From the NCBI GenBank assembly GCA_964019695.1, contig OZ026514.1:99874845-99938844 (forward strand): a DNA stretch of 64,000 bases. Reading direction: 5' to 3'. This document shows positions 46,812-58,099 of this stretch, in pieces. The stretch comes from Loripinus fragilis (Eukaryota > Mollusca > Bivalvia > Lucinida > Lucinidae). The first letter of the stretch is position 1, and every line of letters starts with the position of its first letter. The notes below the pieces were generated by a model. That model did not search any database. It saw nothing but the letters and a program-made list of their open reading frames with translations, and had not been told where the DNA came from. The position numbers were made by a program, and so were the translations under genes.

Positions 46812-47326
46812 GCAAGAACTTGGAACGTAAAACATGACTGAAAAAATTGTTGACTGGGACCTAAAGTAACAACTCAACAAAACATTTATTGGGGACATAC
46901 AGAATTGGTGTATGTTTTTTGGTACTTCTCTATGCCAGGGGCAGGGGCATATAATTATTGTACTTTTACATTCTGTTTTGTCGTTTTGATAAAAAAAAAT
47001 ATAGCTTATTTTGATTGCAGCCATATTTTTTGTAAAAATATGTTGTTTGTTTCATCTTTGATTTAATAGTATCTTTCATGTATTTATCATACTTTTATAA
47101 TGTGCCCAATTATCAATAGTTTAGGGGTATATTTTCCTTAATTATACCCTGGTACAAATTATATAGGGAGTATATAGTTTTTGCCTTTTCTGTAACTATG
47201 TCTGTTTGTTTGTCTGTCTGTAAACTTTTTTTTATGTCAATGATTTCTCAGCAACTACTTGACTTAGGATTCTGAAATTTGGCACAAAGGTTGATAGTGA
47301 TGAGTTGTACTGAGTAACAAAAAAAA

Positions 47327-49000
47327 ACTAGAGGACCTGAAGGTCCTGAGGCGCTCACCTGATCACCTCAATAATGTTAAAATAGTTCAAGGTCAACTAC
47401 AGCTTATGATGGAACAAATTTTGTTTTACCATATATGGGGGTTGCAGCCATTTTGGTCAAGTGACCTAAACAACCTAATGAATAATCAATCAAACAGCCC
47501 AGTGATTTCTGAGAAAAAGATGCTTAGATAGATCTGTGGCCAAATGAGTGGCCTTGGATAAAAGGTCACAGGTCAGCTTGACATTTGGTACTTAATATAA
47601 AACCATTGTCTCATTAGGTTTAACAATATGAATTCTGCTTCAACAGTTATAGAAAAATGAACATTTTAAGATTTTCTCCATATAAATGCATTAGGAATCA
47701 AACTTGACCTTGCCATAAAGTAGGTCAAGGTCAACCTAGATTCATCATTTGTGCGAACCTGGTAGGGCCCACATCCCCAATGCTACATACCAAGTCCCAA
47801 AGCCAATGGCCTTTTGGTTCCAGAGAAGAAGATATTTAAAGTTTTAACATATATGGGCGTGGTGGCCATCTCAGTCATGTGACCATAACAATTTGTATAA
47901 ATATTGGCTTATTAATCATAAGGAGTTGTCATATGAAATTTGATTTCAATTGGCCGAGTGGTTTGTGAGAAAACTATGTTTTAATATGTTGATGGGACGC
48001 CAATATGAGCGACCTTGGCTGAAAGGTCAAATGTCAACCTTGACCTTTGAAACACTAGATTGAACATATCAAGTGAGAATGATTACTTTGGCTTCAACAG
48101 TATTAAAAAAATCAACTTTTCAAAACATTTCCCATTCAAATGCATTTGGAAGCAAATTTGACCTTGACGTTAAGTAGGTCAAGGTCATCTTGGGATCATC
48201 ATTTGAACAAACTTGGTAGGCCCCACATCCCTAATGCTACATACCAAGTCTCAAGGTCACTGGCCTTCTGGTTCTGAAGAAGAAGATTTTTAAAAGGTTT
48301 TTACCATATATGGGCATGGCGGACATCTTTGTCACGTGACCAAAATATTTTGTATAAATTTTGGCTTACTTATCATAAGGAGTCTTCACATGAAATTTGA
48401 GTTCAATTGGGCCAATGGTTTGTGAGAAAACTATGTTTTAATTTATTGATGGGACCTCAATATGAGCGACCTTGGCTGAAAGGGCAAAGGTCAAACTTGA
48501 CCTTTGAAACTTATTTATAGCCATTGTCTCATTAGCTTCAACATATCAAGTAAGAATAATGACTTTGGCTTTAACAGTATTCAAAATCAACTTTTCAAAA
48601 ATTTCCCATTTTAATGCATTAGGAAGAAAGTTTGACCTTGACGTTAAGTAGGTCAAGGTCAACCTAGGATCATTATTTGAACAAACTTGGTAGGCCCAAC
48701 ACCCCCAATGCTACATACCAAGTCCCAAGGTCATCGGCCTTCTGGTTCTGGAGAAGAAGATTTTTAAAGGGTTTTTACCATATATGGGCGTGGCGGCCAT
48801 CTTGGCCATGTGACCAGGACCATTTGAACAAACTTTCGTTCCCGCTTCCTAAGGAGTCTCCATATGAAATTTGAGTTTAATTGGCCCAGGGGTTTCAGAG
48901 GAGAAGATGTTTGAAAATGTTGACAGACGGACGGACGGACGCCGGAGTGACTGGTATACTATTAGCTCACCCATGAGCCTTCGGCTCAGGTGAGCTCAAA
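47327..49000 (+). mobile_element. 1.7-kb nonautonomous element, copy 1
   Basis: Opens with 'actagaggacctgaaggtcc' (hairpin) and closes with 'ggacggacggacgccggagt' and a terminal hairpin 'gagccttcggctc' within 'agctcacc' ... 'ggtgagct'. The inside has three to four units of about 460-470 bp with 'taggtcaaggtcaacctag', 'gctacataccaagtcccaag' and 'ccatatatgggcgtggcggc'. No transposase. It splits a sequence whose halves lie at 47170-47326 and 49001-49300 ('ctcagcaactacttga' on both sides). Confidence 0.8.
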
Positions 49001-50636
49001 AGCCACATATTGCTTATGAGTCCCTTTATTTGTTCATTTTTCTTTCTCTCCAATGAAAATTTATGTCACAGATTTGTCAGCTCCTATTGGAGCCAGTATT
49101 TTCAAATTTTGTGTACACCTTCAGGTAGGCTAAGTGTATTGTGTACATGAAAAAAAAAAGATGCTAAAGCTCATTTTTTCCAATTTTTCCATCTGACACT
49201 CGTATATAACGCATATGGACATTTTTTGTCAAAGTTTTCTCAGCAACTACTTGATTTAGCATTATGAAATCTTTAACACTTTCATAATTTTGTCTTAAAT
49301 TTTCTCTGAAAGTGTTACAACCTCTGATGGCTACCGCTGGGGGTATGTGAGCTTTGCTCACTTCATGCTCTATTGTTTTGTGTCTGTCAAGTGGTATAAT
49401 CATGATGAGTTATATAATCATCTGTAATCAGTCTTTTCAGTCTTATTTAGCTCACCTGAGCCATGGGCTAAAGTTGAACTTTTGCATTGGCTTAGCACCC
49501 ATTACACAGGTTATGCATGTGCGTAATTAAAATAGTAACATTCAAGGGAGGTCACTCAATGTGATTTTCCATACTTTAAGGAACTGCTCATACAGGAAAG
49601 AATTTTCTCCCAAGAGAAGTTCCCATTTGAAAAGGGATGCAATTGAAAAGAATCGTTGCTTGATCCAGTAGTCTCCCTTTGATGTGCGTAACTTTTTCAG
49701 CGCTCTGGCTAAACCGTTGTTTTGTGATCCTCAATGTCTGTTGCCTTTTGTCAGTCAGTCATCAATTTGCTTTAGACTGCATCTCTTCCTAACTACTGGA
49801 TTGATTGCATTAAACTTCTCGAGAATGATCCTTAGATGGCCCTCTTTCAAAGCTGTTCAAAGATTTGGAAAGTATCATATCAAACTTGCAAGTTTACAAT
49901 TTGCTAGCTAGTCTCTGTAGCTAAGCAGGCTGGTTTGGGTATGACCTGGTCAGAAACACTGAAGACAGGTTTTCTCCCGTAGGCCCCAATAGAAAGCTTG
50001 ACAGATTTGGTTGAAATTTTGTAAGGAGCATCAGACCACATGACAGATTCAGATCTGTTCAAATGGGGACATCATGACATCAATGGGCCTCGTCACGCGA
50101 AAGCCTGTCTTTAGGTTTCCGTGAGGTCCTGATCAAACCAGTCTGCTCAGCTACATTGACTACCTAGAATATTGAAATTTCTCTTGTTGCCAGTTTAGAT
50201 ATGGTACATTCCAGTAAGCGAATAACAAAGCCGCTGATCAGACTGTGCAGATGCGCAGGCTGGTCTGCACCTTTGTTGTTATCAAACCCTGAAGAGTTTT
50301 TCTCACGTTGATTGTGATAACTGTAAATTTGTCGTTGTCTTTTCCTGGTTAAGCTGTACAAGATCATTTTATCAAGGTGATGCAGTTGAGCGATCTCATT
50401 TAATGGCCCTCTTTATATTTTGGAGAGCTATATTCTTGTGATTCGGTGTGTGGTGAGCATCTTGGAATCTTTAATATGGTCCTCTGGATATGTTCCAAAC
50501 TTTGATAAAGTATATTGCTTTTGGCTTGTCTGTTCTTACAGCGCTCAATCACATTTTTAATACCTCCAACTGATTGAGAGCCCTGCATGCTAGGGTGTTG
50601 ACGTTTCATATAATAATTCCCCATAAAATGACTGAC
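49001..50636. other. Noncoding with dispersed repeat fragments
   Basis: 49445-49480 carries 'agctcacctgagcc' (element-end motif). 49930-50290 is a repeat with 'cagactgtgcagatgcgcag' and 'gcaggctggtctgcaccttt', also found near 61720-61800 and 62390-62600. Short open frames have no recognisable domain. Confidence 0.5.
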
Positions 50637-50865
50637 TACTGTCCTGCCAGCCAAGAGTGACAGTGATGTCATGTTTTGTTTACAAAGTTATCAGGGACTT
50701 ATAATCTTTAGATCACTTGTGTATTAATCCTATCCTCAGGATAGGATTTATACACAAGTGATCTATCGATTCCCTTAAGTTCAAGTGGAGTGTACACGTT
50801 AATGTTTTACTTACAATTATAAACAAAACATGATGCCACTGTCACTCTTGGCCGGCAGGACAGTA
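50637..50865. mobile_element. Foldback MITE, about 229 bp
   Basis: The left arm 'tactgtcctgccagccaaga' plus 'gtgacagtg' matches the inverse of the right arm 'cactgtcactcttggccggc' plus 'aggacagta'; about 48 bp of inverted repeat. The centre holds another palindrome from 'gatcacttgtgtattaatcc' to 'acacaagtgatc'. Confidence 0.85.
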
Positions 50866-52208
50866 GTATGTATTGTTTTCTCCCATTCTTGAGTTATGCC
50901 CCTTTGATTATAATAAGATAGCAATCTTGTTTGCAAGATATGTCTAACAGTATTTCAACTAGTCTTGTTATTGGGCTAATGAGTAGGTAACCTATACGGT
51001 TGGATTCCCAAATAAAAAATGATGGGAGTTATACCCCATATGGCTCTTTCTGAACCACTTGACCTAGAAAGCTGATATTTGCTATACTTGTGTTGAACAT
51101 TTTTATGATGGTGGCTTAACTTTGCATCAATTTATTACAGAGTTATTTTCCCTGATTCACACATATTGATATCTCAAATCTTACAGGTTTCCTTGATAGT
51201 AGACATATATCATAAAAGTGTTACTGTAGTCCGTACATTCATGTAAAAGAGGTGTTTTTCTTTAGCTCCAAGATAAAGAAAATGAATTAAAAATAATAAC
51301 AGTCTTAAACCATACAGAGTTTAAACAGCACACAGGCTAAATCTTGACCATTATCAGATTTTGAAACTTGATAAGCTTATAATAGATGAGAGTTATGGTC
51401 CTTGTTTTATAAAAAGAGCACCATTCTTATGGATGCATATGGTTGGGGGCACAATGATTCCACAAACACTATTTCTAGTTTGTAAATAGAATTAACCTGT
51501 ACCCCCTCCAGGTATTGGTATTGGGGGGTACTGGTTACCTGTATTTACATTACTGACTACATGTAGACCGTGAACCAGCAATTAATGTAGATATGATGAC
51601 TGGATTTAGTTCAAATAAACGATCATTTACTATGTGTTGTGTCTTTTCTGTGAACTGTTTAAATTTAGAATCACTATTTTCTAAGATTTTCCCTTACAAG
51701 CTTAAGGTCAAGAAGGAGCACCAGTGGTATGGTCAATAAACTGCTTCCCTTGCTAGCCAGGGGTCCTAGGTTTGATCACTGACTTTAAGTCTGTCAAATT
51801 AGACTAAGCTATCATGATCCTTTTTGCCCCTGTTTTGGTCACAAATCCTACTGCAAATAAGTCCAGTTGCTTTTGACAGGAACCACTGTTTTAGGAAAGT
51901 GCAGATATTTCTCAATACGAAAGAAATTCATCATGCTCTCTACGAATCTCCAGAGTAAAAGTGATTTGCAGGTGCCAGTTTAAGATGAATCAAATGATAC
52001 ATGTGTATGTTGCCGTCAAAGGAGATGACTGTTGACAAAATAACCTTGATTATCATGCCTTTCAAGGTTCTAAAACAAGGCAATAAATGGAAAAAGAAGA
52101 AATCTTCACTGTACGCTTTGCCAAAACTAAATGACAAAATTTGTATAGGAATGCCCGAAATGGCAAACAACGACTGAGAAAATGCTGAACGTTCCAACAG
52201 TCTTACAC
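50866..52208. other. Noncoding; nothing identified
   Basis: About 1.3 kb with neither coding region nor repeat boundary that I can support. A low-complexity 'accccctccaggtattggta' stretch lies near 51500. Confidence 0.4.
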
Positions 52209-52423
52209 TTAACCCTTAAAGCGCCAATCAAGACTGCAGCAGACGACAAATTTTTCGACATCTTTTCAATTTTCGAAAAAAAAAAAGGTAAGATATTTCA
52301 TGAGAATCGTCTGCCAGCAGATGATTCTCATGAAACATCATACCTTATTGTTATTTTCTGAAAAGGCGGCAAAATTTAAAATTGTTGTCGGCTGCAAATA
52401 ATAGGTGGCGCTTTAAGGGTTAA
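52209..52423. mobile_element. TTAA-flanked MITE-C, copy 2
   Basis: TTAA, then 'cccttaaagcgccaatc' ... 'ggtggcgctttaaggg', then TTAA (52209-52212 and 52420-52423). Palindromic throughout, with the centre 'atgagaatcgtctgccagca'. A fragment of its right end plus flank ('acctatgtattgaatttg') is duplicated at 52424-52510. Confidence 0.82.
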
Positions 52424-52512
52424 ACCTATGTATTGAATTTGTTAAAATTGTCTTCTGCTGCAAAATATAGGTGGCGCTTTAAGGGTTAAACCTATGTATT
52501 GAATTTGTTTTT

Positions 52513-52797
52513 GTTTGTTTAGTTTGGTTCTTTATCTCCCAGTCAACAGCTAAGGTCATGTCGGGATGGTGAGTTCACCTAACCACATTTTTCCTTGGCA
52601 AGTTAACCAGTACTTCATGCACATACTTTCGCTTTTAACTGACAACAACCCTTCCTGAATCAGCCGAATGGAGGAGAATGGCTGTAGTAATGATTTCATG
52701 ATCAATCTCTGCCAAAGTATGGAACGGGACTGGGATACAACTCGCGACCCCTGGATCTGCAGTCAGACATGTTACCAACTGCCCTACATGGCCCAGT
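52513..52797 (-). mobile_element. SINE family 2, near full length, tRNA-derived
   Basis: The reverse complement starts 'gtagggcagttggtaacatg' (D-arm/A-box-like) and has 'ccaggggtcgcgagttg' (B-box-like), then a body with 'gttgtcagttaaaagcgaaa' and 'ccaaggaaaaatgtggttag', ending near 'gactgggagataaagaacc'. 3' parts recur at 60836-60996 and 63545-63665. Confidence 0.75.
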
Positions 52798-52889
52798 GAA
52801 TTTGTTTTACTTGAATTAAAATCTTACTGGACAAATGTTTCTACTAGCACATTTTTAGCCTAGAAGTGGAAGTGTTTGAACCAAGTATA

Positions 52890-53437
52890 GTATTGCTGCA
52901 CTTCCTTTGGTACATTTTGATGGTACTTCTTGGCATAATGTCAAGTATGGTACATTTTGATGGTGCACTTCTTGTCACATTGTCAAGTATGGTACATTTT
53001 GATGGTACTTCTTGTCACAATGTCAAGTATGGTACATTTTGATGGAGCACTTCTTGTCACATTGTCAAGTATGGTACATTTTGATAGTGCACTTCTTGTT
53101 GCATTGTATGGTACATTTTGATGGTGCACTTCTTGTCGCAATGTCCAGTAAGGTACATTTTATGGTACTTGTCATAATGTCAAGTATGGTACATTTTGAT
53201 GGTGCACTTCTTGTCACAATGTCCAATATGATACATTTTGATGGTGCACTTCTTTTCACAATGTCAAGTATGGTACATTTTGATGGTGCACTTGTCATAA
53301 TGTCAAGTATGGTACATTTTGATGGTGCACTTCTTGTCACAATGTCGGGTATGGCACAATCTACTGATACACTTCTTGTCAAAATTTCAGGAATGGTACA
53401 ATTTGATGGCACAATACTTGTCACAACATCAGATAAT
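52890..53437 (+). repeat. Minisatellite, about 42 bp unit
   Basis: Repeats of 'tcaagtatggtacattttga' plus 'tggtgcacttcttgtcacaatg', with units shortened to about 35 bp. It resumes at 53683-53742 after a MITE insertion. Confidence 0.9.
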
Positions 53438-53675
53438 TGAGACGTGACATTAGATTTCCAACAATGTGGTATGTGCTACCAGCAAAGCTTCAGATCAGCC
53501 TGCACATACCGGCAGTATGATCAGAGTCTTTGCTCGTCGCTTGAATATTCTATGAGTGTTAACCTACCGGTTGAACATCATTTGGAGTTTCTAAGCTTAA
53601 AAGGGGCTACACAGGCTACTCCGAGTCTACACTTGTCAAAATGCCACATTGTTGGAAATAACATGTCGCGTCTCA
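53438..53675 (+). mobile_element. MITE-A inserted in the minisatellite
   Basis: 'gagacgtgacattagatttc' ... 'ggaaataacatgtcgcgtctc', inverted ends, full middle. Confidence 0.85.
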
Positions 53676-53709
53676 TACTAATATTGATGGTGCATCAGTT
53701 GTTATAATG

Positions 53710-53791
53710 TCATGAATGGTACATTTTGATGGCACACTTTATAAAAGTGTTCATGTATCTTTCCCATACTGTCACCAGACTTGGCATGCTC
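53710..53791 (-). CDS. Minus-strand gene, exon candidate 4 (terminal?)
   Basis: The acceptor on the minus strand is 'tcttcttttcttttcag' followed by GAGCATGCC from 53791. Joined in phase to the exon at 56889-56986 (which ends with two bases AA of a split codon) it reads K-SMPSLVTVWERYMNTFIK, then runs into the minisatellite and stops at TGA (53712-53710). The last dozen residues derive from minisatellite sequence, so either this is the natural end extended by repeat DNA, or a donor lies near the repeat edge. Product unknown. Confidence 0.5.
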
Positions 53792-53812
53792 CTGAAAAGA
53801 AAAGAAGACATT

Positions 53813-54027
53813 TTAACACTTAAAGCGCCACCTATATTTTGCAGCAGACGACAATTAAAAATTTTGCCGCTTTTTCAAAAATAACAAATAAGGCATGATA
53901 TTTCATGAGAATTGTCTGCTGGCAGACAATTCTCATGAAATATCATACTTTATTTTTTTCGAAAATTGGGAAAGATGTCTCAAAACTTGTCATCTGCTGC
54001 AGTTGTGATTGGCGCTTTATGGGTTAA
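53813..54027. mobile_element. TTAA-flanked MITE-C, copy 3
   Basis: TTAA, 'cacttaaagcgccaccta' ... 'tgattggcgctttatggg', TTAA (54024-54027), with the central hairpin 'atgagaattgtctgctggca'. Confidence 0.82.
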
Positions 54028-54737
54028 CACATCTGTTTCAAATAAACATCCATTCATAGTATTGTTATCATGTAGGAATGACCAATTTCTAGGATATTAA
54101 GCCTTTTATGGATATGAATGGGGTGGGGCTTGCCTGGGCAACCCCAGGGGACTTCCCTGTCAGTGTTATTGAATGTGTCTTATGTGTCTCATAAGAAACT
54201 TGAATGTATATGGTTTAGGGGTTGGGAATGGGGATCTGAACGGTTTCTGAGATATTAAGCCATTTATGATTTGAACAAGGTAGGGAAAGCCTGGGTATGC
54301 CCCTGGGGGATATCTGAGTGGGTGTTATTGAATGTGCCTTATCATAAGAACCATGCTTATATATGGTAATGGGTGGGGATCTGAATGGTTTCTCAGATAT
54401 TATCATTAAGAATTGGTCTGGCATGAGCATGCCACATTTTCAAACTTTCTTGCCAAGCTATATATCAATATCATATAAAAAAATCAGAACAATCTCTTGA
54501 GTGGTTAGTGGATATAGCACAGACAAAATTTGGGCATGTCTGCGGGACTGCCTTAAAGTCAAACAATTTGAATTTTGACACCTTGCGCAACTTCACATCC
54601 ATATGTACCATGTCCCAAAATTTCAGAACAATCTGTCCAGTGGTTACTGAGAACTTGTCCTTACAAAATTTGGGCGGAAAGAAGAAGAAATGGAGTAATA
54701 ATAATAAGTCTCCCCATTTAGTTTGGGAGACTAAATA
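54028..54737. other. Noncoding with short local duplications
   Basis: A segment with 'gggtggggcttgcctgggca' and 'tttctgagatattaagcc' is repeated loosely two to three times at 54080-54400. The rest resembles the dispersed repeat text seen near 56390 ('cagaacaatct(c/g)t'). Confidence 0.45.
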
Positions 54738-54869
54738 AGGCTCAGACGAGCCTGTACAGCCTCCTTTTAAGCTTAGAAACTCCAAAATATGTAACACGCA
54801 TGCACAGGCTGATCTGAGGCTCTGCTGGCCGCACATACCACATTGTTTGAAATCTCATGTTGTGGCTCA
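54738..54869 (-). mobile_element. MITE-A, partial copy
   Basis: Reverse orientation: 'ctcagacgagcctgtacagc' ... 'accacattgtttgaaatctc'. Confidence 0.75.
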
Positions 54870-55155
54870 ATTATGTGTGAAAAAGGTTCATGGTATATGG
54901 AGCGGACATAAATTTTCTATGTATTACCTGAGATATCTTGTTAAGACATTGACCTATGAATGGGGCATCTGAAACCTTTGCTTTGCACACCGTCTCATAA
55001 AAGGTAGACGTGTATAAAATCTATTATCAGAATAAATGAAAAAAATCGATAAGCAATGCTTATTAGATACCCCCGGGCAGTAAGAGTCGGTGAAAAAACT
55101 TGGTAAGTTATAGTTCAAACCAGCAGACCTTAGTTTTGAAAAGAAGGTTTTAGTA
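54870..55155. other. Noncoding; nothing identified
   Basis: No supported feature. A possible minus-strand exon at 54928-54967 was examined and rejected. Confidence 0.4.
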
Positions 55156-56245
55156 GAATCTGTGCAAACAAAGATTATTTTTTCAAAACCAAACTCCTTC
55201 ACGCATATGTTCAATGTGTCTACATTGTATTGGCAAAGTATTAAATTGCTCCATCAAATTGCTGTGGTAGGAGTTGATCTGCCCATGAAGGCACCGTCTA
55301 TGCATAATACAAACACCTTATTAGGGAAAAATTGTCTTAGTTCTCACAGCTGTCATTTTGTCAAAAATTATTTTTTCTAAACCAAACTCCTTCATGCATA
55401 TGTTCAATATGTCTACATTGTATAGGCAAAGTATCAAATTATTCCATCAAAAGCTGTGGTAGGAGATTATGGGCCCATGAAGGCCCTATCTCTGCATATA
55501 CAAAAGCCATATTAGGGAAAAATTGTCTAAGTTCTCACAGCTGTCATTTTGTCAAAAATTATTTTTTCTGAACCAAACTCCTTCATGCATATGTTCAATG
55601 TGTCTACATTGTATAGGCAAAGTATCAAATTGTTCCATCAAAAGCTGTGGTAGGAGATGATCGGCCCATGAAGGCACCATCAATGCATATACAAAAGCCA
55701 TATTAAGGAAAGATTGTCTAAGTTCTCACAGCTGTCATTTTGTCAAAAATTATTTTTTCTAAACCAAACTCCTTCATGCATATGTTCAATGTGTCTACAC
55801 TGTATAGGCAAAGTATCAAATTGTTCCATCAAAAGCTGTGGTAGGAGTTGATCGGCCCATGAAGGCACCATCTATGCATATACAAAAGCCTTACTAGGGT
55901 AAAATTGTCTAAGTTCTCACAGCTGCCATTTTGTCAAAAAATATTTTTTCTGAACCAAACTCCTTCATGCATATGTTCAATGTGTCTACATTGTATAGGC
56001 AAAGTATCAAATTGTTTTCTCAAAAGCTGTGGTAGACGTTGATCGGCCAATGAAGGCACCATCAAAGCGTATACACAAGCCATATTAGGGGAAAATTGTC
56101 TAAGTTATCACAGCTGTCATTTTGTCAAAAATTATTTTTTTCTAAACCAAACTCCTTCATGCATATGTTCAATGTGTCTTCATTGTATAGACAAAGTATC
56201 AAATTGTTCCATCCAAAGCTGTGGTAGGAGTTGATTGGCCCGAGT
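55156..56245 (+). repeat. 191-bp tandem array
   Basis: About 5.5 units, each with 'aaccaaactccttcatgcat', 'tgtctacattgtataggcaa', 'gctgtggtaggag' and 'ctcacagctgtcattttgtc'. Starts of 'ttttttctaaacc' are spaced 190-191 bp. Confidence 0.92.
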
Positions 56246-56327
56246 ATGGACTATAATAGTATAAGCATAAAACCCTATATAAAAAGCCATTTAGAACTAC
56301 AAAGGGAAATAACTCTAAAAGAATTGG

Positions 56328-56700
56328 CCCCTAGCCCTTACTTTTTTGTTTAAAGTATTTGTCTTGCATATATCAACATGTTTGCAAGGTTTGATGAAAA
56401 TCCAGCAATGGCTCTTCAAGATATTAAGGAAACAAAACGTTACAGATGGACGGACGCACACACGGACGGACAACGTGAAAACAGTATACCCACCACAAAG
56501 TTTGCGGGGGCCCCTAGCCCTTACTTTTTTGTCTAAAGTATTTGTCTTACATATATCAACATGTTTGTAAGGTTTGATGAAAATCCAGCAATGGCTCTTC
56601 AAGATATTAAGGAAACAAAACGTTACGGACGGACGGACGGACACACGGACAAACAACGTGAAAACAGTATACCCACCACAAACAAAGTTTGCGGGGGGTA
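56328..56700 (+). repeat. Two-copy 185-bp direct repeat with GGACGGACGG tail
   Basis: 'cccctagcccttactttttt' to 'acccaccacaaagtttgcgg' occurs at 56328-56510 and 56511-56697. Each copy ends in a (GGAC)n run and 'aacagtatacccaccacaaa'. It probably forms one element with the 191-bp array. Confidence 0.8.
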
Positions 56701-56888
56701 TAAATATTTTCAGTAGATATTGAGTGAACAGGAAAGCCTGCCTACTGACAGGCCTAGATCCCCTCACAAAAACATTATGTCTTGCCAAACAAATTGTGAG
56801 AAGAGACAACATTTATACAAAACCATATGCTCATTTACAGACAATGGCAATGAAACATCAGCAAAGTTTTTTAATGATTGGTACTTAC

Positions 56889-56986
56889 TTGAATATAGGC
56901 AACCTGTGACCAGAGTCCTTGAATACAGAGAGGAAACTTTTCATATCCTCAGGTGTCCAGTTGGCTACAATCATTGGTTCAATTAG
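56889..56986 (-). CDS. Minus-strand gene, exon 3, unknown product
   Basis: A 98-bp open segment with a strong donor CAA/gtaagtac (56888 down) and acceptor 'catctgtccttacag' (56987 up). It reads LIEPMIVANWTPEDMKSFLS, then VFKDSGHRLPIF and the two bases AA. The 5' boundary is phase 0, matching the phase 0 end of the exon at 62126-62212. The 3' boundary leaves two bases, matching the exon at 53791. The amphipathic, helix-like sequence has no domain I can name. Confidence 0.65.
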
Positions 56987-57027
56987 CTGTAAGGACAGAT
57001 GGTATCTTTATGTGGTTTTTAGGCAAA

Positions 57028-57105
57028 TGGGTATTTTGGTAAACTGTGATGACCCAGATGAAATGCCACAGAATGTGGCATTTCATCAGTGTCTACTCTG
57101 TTTGA
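57028..57105. repeat. Foldback hairpin, 'gaaatgccacagaatgtggc' type
   Basis: 'gacccagatgaaatgccaca' pairs with 'tgtggcatttcatcagtgtc'. The outer parts 'taaactgtga'/'tactctgtttg' fit the hairpin family. A sister copy with the same inner stem is at 57220-57295. Confidence 0.75.
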
Positions 57106-57219
57106 AAAAAAAAAAAAGAATTTTCATGGACTGAAGAACATCCTAATTAAACTGTGACCCCCTTAATGTTTTTTTTAGCTATACTTCAACAATTTGTATA
57201 TTGGAGAGCCCAAAATGGG

Positions 57220-57295
57220 TATTTTGGTAAACAGTGAGGGCCCATATGAAATGCCACAAAATGTGGCATTTCATCAGAGTCTACTCTGTTTGCAA
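57220..57295. repeat. Foldback hairpin, sister of 57028-57105
   Basis: 'gcccatatgaaatgccacaa' pairs with 'tgtggcatttcatcagagtc'. The flanks 'gggtattttggtaaac' and 'ctctgtttg' are also shared, so the pair arose by local duplication. Confidence 0.75.
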
Positions 57296-57427
57296 AGAAG
57301 AAAGAATCTTCAGGGGCTGAAGAACATCCTAATTGAGAAATTCTAAGTTGTGACCCCTTAATATGTACATGTACAATGAACCATCCCGTATCAAACCAGA
57401 AAGAAGACTTCATTAGCATACAGAGGG

Positions 57428-58059
57428 TTAACACTTTCGCTGCCAAACGCGACTACAGTCGAAATTTAAATGCACAGTTGATAGCTGTCTATTTTCGACC
57501 ATTTTAAGGGACGCAAAACTTTGTTTTTATTTCAAAATGTTCAGGGGGCATAATAATATTGTATATGGAAGAATACTCAATTTTCTGTACAAGAATTGAC
57601 TTTAGAAAACTGTTTGTAATGTCATTAGATTTCGCGGACGCCCAAAACAACGAAACCATGTCCAAGGGAATGACATACAGGACGCATTAAGCCCTTCAAC
57701 TGCTATATTTTGATTTATTGCTGATGAAATATAATTTAATATCAGAATAGATCCTTATATTTGATATTTGGTGTAGATGGATATTTTATTTTTTTGGCAT
57801 AAAAAAGTTGTTTATAGAAATTTTTCATATTTTCCGTATGGCTTCCAAAATGGTCGCCAACGGTCTAGTGACTAGTTTCAATATTATTGGTTCAAATACA
57901 AGTTTATATATTAGCAACATTCTGTGAAAGTTTCACAGCAATAGGTTGAATTGTTCTGGAGACACTCTGTGTTGAACACATATACCCTCAATATCCAGGA
58001 GTCCTTGAAACTTGCTTGAGGTATTGATTTTTTGAGGTGCTTGGCAGCGAAAGTGTTAA
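57428..58059. mobile_element. TTAA-flanked element, 632 bp (piggyBac-like)
   Basis: TTAACACTTTCGCTGCCAA on the left, the exact inverse 'ttggcagcgaaagtgttaa' on the right. Both ends carry TTAA, the piggyBac target duplication. No transposase. Confidence 0.85.
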
Positions 58060-58099
58060 AGGCACTGTATTTTTAATTTATGTGACAAATAGTTAAACA

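Larger units (their letters stand above)
43941..47165 (+). repeat. Patchwork of direct duplications
   Basis: Blocks recur in the same orientation: 43950-44045 with 46640-46725; 44415-45020 with 46017-46590; 45378-45480 with 46806-46920; 45530-45745 with 45810-46010 and partly with 46965-47165. Between repeats lie hairpins (44229-44302, 45321-45385, 46757-46811). Nothing codes. Confidence 0.8.

Noticed and set aside
48677..48874. 65-residue frame conserved with 59486-59683
   Set aside because: Both frames lie at the same position in two copies of the 1.7-kb element. The similarity is that of the whole repeat, with no coding bias.
51940..52197. 85-residue minus-strand frame
   Set aside because: No recognisable motif and no good splice sites; treated as chance.
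52828..52859. Possible 32-bp minus-strand exon (acceptor 'cacttctag', donor gtaagat)
   Set aside because: Splice sites look fair, but the open frame does not fit the phase of the exon at 53710-53791, so I could not connect it.
54928..54967. Possible minus-strand exon with donor gtaatac
   Set aside because: The acceptor tract is purine-rich, and joining it between the exons at 56889 and 53791 brings in a stop in the required phase.
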